DNA of 38,935 nt from positions 1 to 38,935 of the forward strand of contig DIWP01000047.1 of NCBI GenBank assembly GCA_002423545.1. Reading direction: 5' to 3'. A model generated the notes under the pieces. That model saw only the letters and a list, made by a program, of their open reading frames with translations. It was not told the DNA's origin and searched no databases. Each line of letters opens with the position of its first letter. Position 1 is the stretch's first letter. The DNA comes from Thermoleophilia bacterium UBA6103. GTDB taxonomy: Bacteria; Actinomycetota; Thermoleophilia; UBA2241. This document shows, piece after piece, positions 34,779 to 38,935 of this stretch. A program made the position numbers and the translations under genes.

Positions 34779-36690
34779 CCTGAGCATCGCCTGGCGCATG
34801 ACGCTGCTGGTGGTGCTGGGCGCCGCGGCGGTGCTGGTGGGGATCAGCGTGTACACCTACGTGGCGGCGGGCCACATGCTGGAGCGCCGCCAGCGGGCGG
34901 AGATCACCCAGACGCTGCAGGCCACGGCCAACCGCATCGAGACCGTGGAGAACAGCGTCGAGGAGATCGTGCAGGGCCTGGCGCTCTCGGTGGAAGGGCT
35001 GCCACCGGACGCGCGGCGCGCCAGGCTGCTGCTGCGGCGCACGGTGGGCAGGAACCCGGCCCTGGTGGGCGCCGCGATCGGCTACGACCCGGCGGCGTAC
35101 GGGCACCTGGCCCCCTACGCGTTCATGGACGGCGACGAGGTGCGGATCAAGGACCTCGGTCGCGACGGGCGAGCCTACGAGGTCGGCGACTGGTTCCAGC
35201 TTCCCTATCAGATGGAGGAGGCGGTCTGGACCGACCCGTACTACGACGAAGGCGGCGCCGACATGGTCACCGCCACCTATGCGCTGCCGCTGCGTCTCGC
35301 CGGCGGCCCGCCGGTCTCGGCGGTGGTCACCGGCGACGTCTCGCTCAACTGGCTCACCGACCTGCTCGAGGGCCTGGACCTCGGCGAGACGGGCTACGCC
35401 TTCCTCATCGGTCAGAACGGCACCTTCATCGCGCATCCGGGGCGGCGGATGCTGATGAACGAGTCCATCTTCAGCGTCGCCGAGGCGCGTGGCGACCGTC
35501 GTCTGCGCGCCATCGGGCGGCAGATGATCCACGGCGAGACCGGCTTCACCGCGTTCGACGGCCTCGAAGGGCTCACGCCGAGCGAGCCGTCGTACCTCGC
35601 CTTCACGCCGATCCCCACCACCGGCTGGTCGCTCGGCATCGTGTACGCAGAGACCGAGATCCAGGGCGACCTGGTGGCACTGAGCCGGATCCAGTGGATG
35701 ATCTCGTTCGCCGGCGTGGCGGCGCTGGTGCTCGTGGTGTGGCTCACGGCGCGGACGATCACGCGGCCGCTGCACGCGCTTGATGCGGCCACGCAGACGC
35801 TGGCGGAGGGCGACCTGGACGCCCCGCTGCCGAAGGCGAAGGGGCGCGACGAGGTCGCCCACCTCACCGACTCGTTCGGTCGCATGCGCGACGACCTGCA
35901 ACGGCACATCGAGGAGCTGCGCGAGACCACCGCCGAGCGGGAGCGCATCGAGAGCGAGCTGCGCATCGCGGCGGACATCCAGATGAGCCTCGTGCCGCGG
36001 GCCTTCCCGCCGTTCCCGGGGCGCGAGGACCTCGACCTGCACGCGGTGCTCGACCCGGCGCGTGAGGTGGGCGGCGACTTCTACGACTTCTTCCTGCTCG
36101 ACGACGATCACCTCTGCCTGGCGATCGCCGACGTCTCCGGCAAGGGCGTGCCGGCGGCGCTGCTCATGGCCGGCGCCCGCTCGTACGTGCGCTCGTTCGC
36201 ACGCGAGGGCGGCGGCCCGGCGGAGGTCGCCGCCAAGGTCAACGTGGAGCTGGCCGCCGACAACGACGCGTGCATGTTCGTCACCATGTTCCTGGCCGTC
36301 GCCGATCTGCGCACCGGCGTGGTCCGCTGCGCCAGCGCCGGTCACAACCTGCCGTTCGTCATCGACGCGGCCGGTACGGTGACGCAGGTGCCGCGCATCC
36401 GGGGGGTCGCCCTGGGCATCGCCGAGGCGGCCGTATACGACGAGGCCGAGGTGCGTCTGCGCGCGGGCGACGCGCTGTTCCTGTACACCGACGGCGTCAG
36501 CGAGGCCATGGACGTCGCCGGGCACGTCTTCGGCGAGGAGCGCCTCGCCGAAGAGCTGGCCCGGGCGGGCGGCGAAGACTGCGCCGGGATCATCGACGCC
36601 GTGCTCGCCGCCGTGGCCCGCCACGCCGAAGGCGCCGAGCAGTCCGACGACATCACGATGGTGGCCTTCCGCTATCTCGGCGGCGCCTGA
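34768..36690 (+). CDS. Cache-HAMP-SpoIIE family protein phosphatase (RsbU-like)
   Basis: 640 aa. A membrane helix (about 10-30), an extracellular dCache-type sensor (about 40-300, including PALVGAAIGYDPAAYG, WFQLPYQ and FTPIPTTGWSLGIV), a second helix (about 309-332), a HAMP linker and a coiled coil (to about 410) precede the catalytic domain. This PP2C/SpoIIE domain shows EVGGDFYDFFLLDDD, LAIADVSGKGVPAALLM, SAGHNLPFVI, LYTDGVSEA and DDITMVAF, with the metal-binding Asp residues in place. Such enzymes dephosphorylate anti-sigma-factor antagonists in partner-switching pathways. No partner (STAS or HPK-type kinase) lies next to it. It overlaps the binding-protein gene upstream by 11 nt. Confidence 0.92.
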   Translation: MLRDLSIAWRMTLLVVLGAAAVLVGISVYTYVAAGHMLERRQRAEITQTLQATANRIETVENSVEEIVQGLALSVEGLPPDARRARLLLRRTVGRNPALVGAAIGYDPAAYGHLAPYAFMDGDEVRIKDLGRDGRAYEVGDWFQLPYQMEEAVWTDPYYDEGGADMVTATYALPLRLAGGPPVSAVVTGDVSLNWLTDLLEGLDLGETGYAFLIGQNGTFIAHPGRRMLMNESIFSVAEARGDRRLRAIGRQMIHGETGFTAFDGLEGLTPSEPSYLAFTPIPTTGWSLGIVYAETEIQGDLVALSRIQWMISFAGVAALVLVVWLTARTITRPLHALDAATQTLAEGDLDAPLPKAKGRDEVAHLTDSFGRMRDDLQRHIEELRETTAERERIESELRIAADIQMSLVPRAFPPFPGREDLDLHAVLDPAREVGGDFYDFFLLDDDHLCLAIADVSGKGVPAALLMAGARSYVRSFAREGGGPAEVAAKVNVELAADNDACMFVTMFLAVADLRTGVVRCASAGHNLPFVIDAAGTVTQVPRIRGVALGIAEAAVYDEAEVRLRAGDALFLYTDGVSEAMDVAGHVFGEERLAEELARAGGEDCAGIIDAVLAAVARHAEGAEQSDDITMVAFRYLGGA

Positions 36691-36751
36691 GCGGCCGCGT
36701 CGCCGGCGGACCGGTCGCAGCCGGCGGATCGCCGTCTCGTGGCGCCTGCAG

Positions 36752-36831
36752 TACCCGGGCCTCGCTCACACTACCCCGGCCTCGATCGTCTTACCCCCGC
36801 CTCGGTCTCAGCACCGCGGCCCCGGTCGTCG
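36752..36831. repeat. Four imperfect 20-bp tandem repeats
   Basis: Units start at 36752, 36772, 36792 and 36812, an exact 20-bp period: TACCCGGGCCTCGCTCACAC, TACCCCGGCCTCGATCGTCT, TACCCCCGCCTCGGTCTCAG, CACCGCGGCCCCGGTCGTCG. They lie between the phosphatase gene and the DUF1059 gene, about 110-190 nt before the latter's start. Twenty bp is close to two helical turns, which suits an array of protein-binding sites. Confidence 0.75.
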
Positions 36832-36942
36832 TTGCCGCGCAACGAGCCACCGTGGCTCCCGGGAGCCGTTTGCCGGCTCGTGTTTCGGGAATACGTACGT
36901 CAGGTGTGCACAGGGGTCGACCGGAGTGGGAGGGCAGCCACC

Positions 36943-37137
36943 ATGATGCACGTCGCCTGCAAGGACCTCGGACTCGAGTCGTGTCCGTTCGTCGCCGAGG
37001 CGGACAAGCCGCGCAAGGTCGAGAACATGATGCTCGAGCACATCCGTGACGAGCACCCCGAGATGATCGCCGGGATCACGGACACCCAGCACAGCGCGCT
37101 CGAGCATCGCATCCGCGAGCACATCTCGGCGGACTGA
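36943..37137 (+). CDS. DUF1059 family small protein
   Basis: 64 aa. HVACKDLGLESCPFVAEADKPRKVENMMLEHIRDEHPEM matches the DUF1059 (PF06348) pattern, with Cys6, Cys14, His33 and His38 as likely zinc ligands. Its function is unknown; family members are often monocistronic and stress-related. ATG 36943 is chosen because GGGAGG (36928-36933) lies 9 nt upstream; the ATG immediately after it is also possible. The open frame extends further upstream over the 20-bp repeats, but that part has no protein character. Confidence 0.88.
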   Translation: MMHVACKDLGLESCPFVAEADKPRKVENMMLEHIRDEHPEMIAGITDTQHSALEHRIREHISAD

Positions 37138-37143
37138 AGGCGT

Positions 37144-37168
37144 GCGGCGCCGCCGGCGACGGCGCCGC
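37144..37168. terminator. Hairpin between convergent genes
   Basis: GCGGCGCC (37144-37151), a 9-nt loop, then GGCGCCGC (37161-37168), 7 nt after the DUF1059 stop and before the end of the convergent ABC genes. No T-run. It could serve both directions. Confidence 0.5.
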
Positions 37169-37271
37169 GAGGTCTCCGGCAGGCCGCGCACGTGAGCGGC
37201 CGCCCGACCACGGCGCGTGGCGAAGACCGGCGGCCGGCACTGGGCTACGCCGACGGTCGCGGGCCCGCAGA

Positions 37272-38045
37272 TCAGACGGAGCGCTGATACACGCGGAACG
37301 CGCGCAGGGCCAGCCAGATCGCGACGATCGTGAAGGCCAGCAGGAAGCCGCCGCGCGAGAGGATGAGGTTCCAGTCGGGGTCGGCGCTCAGCGCGCTGCG
37401 GCCGACCCGGATCGCCCAGTCGGTGGGGTTGTACTTGGCGACCGTCTGGATCCACTCGGGCGCCAGGCTCATCTGCAGGAACGCCGAGGAGAGGAAGGTC
37501 AGCGGCAGCAGGATGAAGTTGATGGCCGCTATCAGCGTCTCTTCGCGCCGCACCAGCAGGCCCAGGCCGCTAGAGAGGGCGCCGAACGAGATGCTCAGCA
37601 GCGACCCGGCGACGATCAGGATCACCACGCCGCCGACGCCGCCCGGGTAGTCGGCCCCCAGGAGGAGCGCCAGCCCCACCAGGATCAGTGACTGGATGGC
37701 GCTCAGCAGCGCCTGCTGGATGAGGCGGCCGACCATGATCGGGCCGCGGCTCATCGGCGTCACCAGCAGCCGGTCGACGACGCCGCGGTCGATGTCTTCG
37801 AGCAGCCCCATGCCGCTCCAGCCGCCGGAGAACATGGCGCTCATGATCACGATGCCGGGCGTGAGGAACGTGATGTACGACTCGGTCTCGAAGCCGGGCA
37901 GCTCGACGATGCGCCGGAACAGGGCCCCGAAGAGCAGCAGCCAGATGATCGGCTGCACGAGCGAGATGGCGATCCACCACGGCTGCCGCAGCAGCGCCCG
38001 GATGTGGCGCACCGTCATGTACCAGCTGTGGGCCAGCGCGGTCAT
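37272..38045 (-). CDS. ABC-2 type exporter permease
   Basis: 257 aa with six hydrophobic segments typical of ABC-2 permeases: WWIAISLVQPIIWLLLFGALF, YITFLTPGIVIMSAMFSGGWSG, then LLVTPMSRGPIMVGR and PLTFLSSAFLQMSLAPEW, followed by the conserved KYNPTDWAIRVGR. It resembles DrrB-type drug or lipid exporters. The ATG overlaps the ATPase gene stop by 4 nt (ATGA), so the two form one exporter. The cargo is unknown. Confidence 0.92.
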   Translation of the reverse strand: MTALAHSWYMTVRHIRALLRQPWWIAISLVQPIIWLLLFGALFRRIVELPGFETESYITFLTPGIVIMSAMFSGGWSGMGLLEDIDRGVVDRLLVTPMSRGPIMVGRLIQQALLSAIQSLILVGLALLLGADYPGGVGGVVILIVAGSLLSISFGALSSGLGLLVRREETLIAAINFILLPLTFLSSAFLQMSLAPEWIQTVAKYNPTDWAIRVGRSALSADPDWNLILSRGGFLLAFTIVAIWLALRAFRVYQRSV

Positions 38046-38935
38046 CGGCGGGCTCCTTCCTTCTTCAGGCCGGTCTCGCCCTCGGTGTCGGCCGCCGCGA
38101 AGCTGCGTCCGGTGTGGCGCAGGTAGACGTCGTCGAGCGAGGGGCGGGCGACGGTGACGGCGGTCACCGCCACGCCGCGCGCCTCGAGCGCCTGCAGGAC
38201 GGCCGGTACCGCCCGGGCGCCGTCGTCGGCCCGGGCGTGTAACTGGCAGCCGTCGATCATCACGTCGCGCACGGCCGTCACCGGGGCCAGCGCGTCACGG
38301 ACGGTCGCGTCGCGGCCGGCATCGTCGCCGGCGGTCTCGCAGAGCGAGACGTGCACCGCGTCGCCGCGCATCTGGGACTTGAGCTCGGTCGGCGCGCCCT
38401 CCGCGACGACGCGGCCGTGGTCCACGATCGCCAGCCGCTTGGCCAGATGGTCGGCCTCCTCCAGGTAATGTGTCGTGAGGAGGATCGTCAGGCCCTGACG
38501 GGCGAGGGCCGAGATCTCCTTCCACATCTCGGAGCGCGCCTCCGGGTCCAGTCCGGTCGTCGGCTCGTCGAGGAAGAGCACCTGCGGGCGGTGCACGAGG
38601 CCGATGGCCACATCGAGCCGTCGCTGCATGCCGCCGGAGTACGTGCGGACCACGCGGTCGGCCGCCTCGGCGAGCCCGAAGGCGGTCAACAGCTCGTGTG
38701 ACCGTTGCTTCAGCTCGCCGATCTCCATACCGTACAGGCGACCCTGCAGCATGACGTTCTCGCGACCGGTGGCGTCGCGGTCGACGCCCGACTTCTGGGC
38801 CACGGCGCCGATGACCCGGCGCACCTTCTGGGACTCACGCAGCACATCGAAGCCGCCGACCCGGGCGGTGCCGGAGTCCGGGCGGGACAGCGTGGTGAGG
38901 ATCTTGACCGCCGTCGACTTGCCGGCGCCGTTGGG
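38042..38935 (-). CDS. ABC transporter ATPase (DrrA-like), N-terminus cut by window edge
   Basis: 297 codons are visible and the gene runs off the right end. The first visible residues are PNGAGKST, the second half of Walker A. AQKSGVD is the Q-loop region, YSGGMQRRLDVAIGLVHRP the signature (SGGMQ variant), LFLDEPTTGLD Walker B and LLTTHYLEEADHLA the switch histidine. A C-terminal domain of about 90 residues with SLDDVYLRHTGRSF is typical of the DrrA (daunorubicin/lipid export) group. It pairs with the permease at 37272-38045. About 35-40 residues should be missing at the N-terminus. Confidence 0.93.
   Translation of the reverse strand, partial: PNGAGKSTAVKILTTLSRPDSGTARVGGFDVLRESQKVRRVIGAVAQKSGVDRDATGRENVMLQGRLYGMEIGELKQRSHELLTAFGLAEAADRVVRTYSGGMQRRLDVAIGLVHRPQVLFLDEPTTGLDPEARSEMWKEISALARQGLTILLTTHYLEEADHLAKRLAIVDHGRVVAEGAPTELKSQMRGDAVHVSLCETAGDDAGRDATVRDALAPVTAVRDVMIDGCQLHARADDGARAVPAVLQALEARGVAVTAVTVARPSLDDVYLRHTGRSFAAADTEGETGLKKEGARR

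Overview
The window joins two stretches of very different base composition. Bases 1 to about 3,320 are of moderate GC; for example 25 of 60 bases are G or C at 3241-3300. From about 3,345 onward the DNA is strongly GC-rich, for example 47 of 60 at 3361-3420. The switch falls inside the P-loop codons of one gene (3303-4193), so it is either an assembly chimera at a conserved motif or a real recombination between two similar loci. The GC-rich part looks like a deep-branching, possibly anaerobic actinobacterium. That rests on GC, GTG starts, ATGA/GTGA overlaps, and a DEDDh-GIY-YIG protein of a type common in actinobacteria; no rRNA or tRNA is present to settle it. The source of the first 3.3 kb is not identifiable from sequence alone.

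Layout. Bases 1-9756 are all plus strand and hold a large iron-sulfur/ATPase cluster. It comprises an OsmC tail (partial), an XRE-cupin-NifX fusion regulator, a NifX-like protein, a frameshifted isoprenylcysteine-methyltransferase-like gene, two MinD-type ATPases with inserted 2[4Fe-4S] ferredoxin domains, an Mrp/ApbC scaffold ATPase, two more NifX-like proteins, a DUF134 regulator and two unknowns. A C45-type hydrolase and a metallo-beta-lactamase-fold protein follow. The gene content matches the 'orange protein' (ORP) loci of anaerobes: a NifX-fold metal-cluster protein plus MinD/Mrp ATPases. No nitrogenase genes are present. Several neighbouring proteins of the GC-rich half carry Gly/Arg-rich tails.

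9.8-23.4 kb: a HAD phosphatase overlaps a DEDDh exonuclease/GIY-YIG (UvrC-like) gene. Then come a secreted GHL15-like glycosidase, a Ycf48-like propeller protein, a large secreted multicopper oxidase with a C-terminal Fn3 domain, two left-handed beta-helix acyltransferases and a serine hydrolase of the beta-lactamase class C family.

23.5-27.1 kb: a small defence/stress island. A 23-bp tandem repeat is followed by an Xre/ParS-like antitoxin with a RES toxin that seems internally deleted, then a divergent AbrB-PIN (VapBC-type) pair, a GrpB-GNAT fusion and a GNAT acetyltransferase. The divergent TA promoters share a 25-bp near-perfect palindrome.

27.2-38.9 kb: an MFS transporter and a divergent membrane diguanylate cyclase, a cytochrome-b5-like protein, an hsp20-lon operon with a clear terminator, and an orphan NMT1-type binding protein translationally coupled to a Cache-HAMP-SpoIIE phosphatase. 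Four 20-bp tandem repeats lie ahead of a DUF1059 gene. A minus-strand ABC-2 exporter pair has its ATPase cut by the right edge exactly at the Walker A motif.
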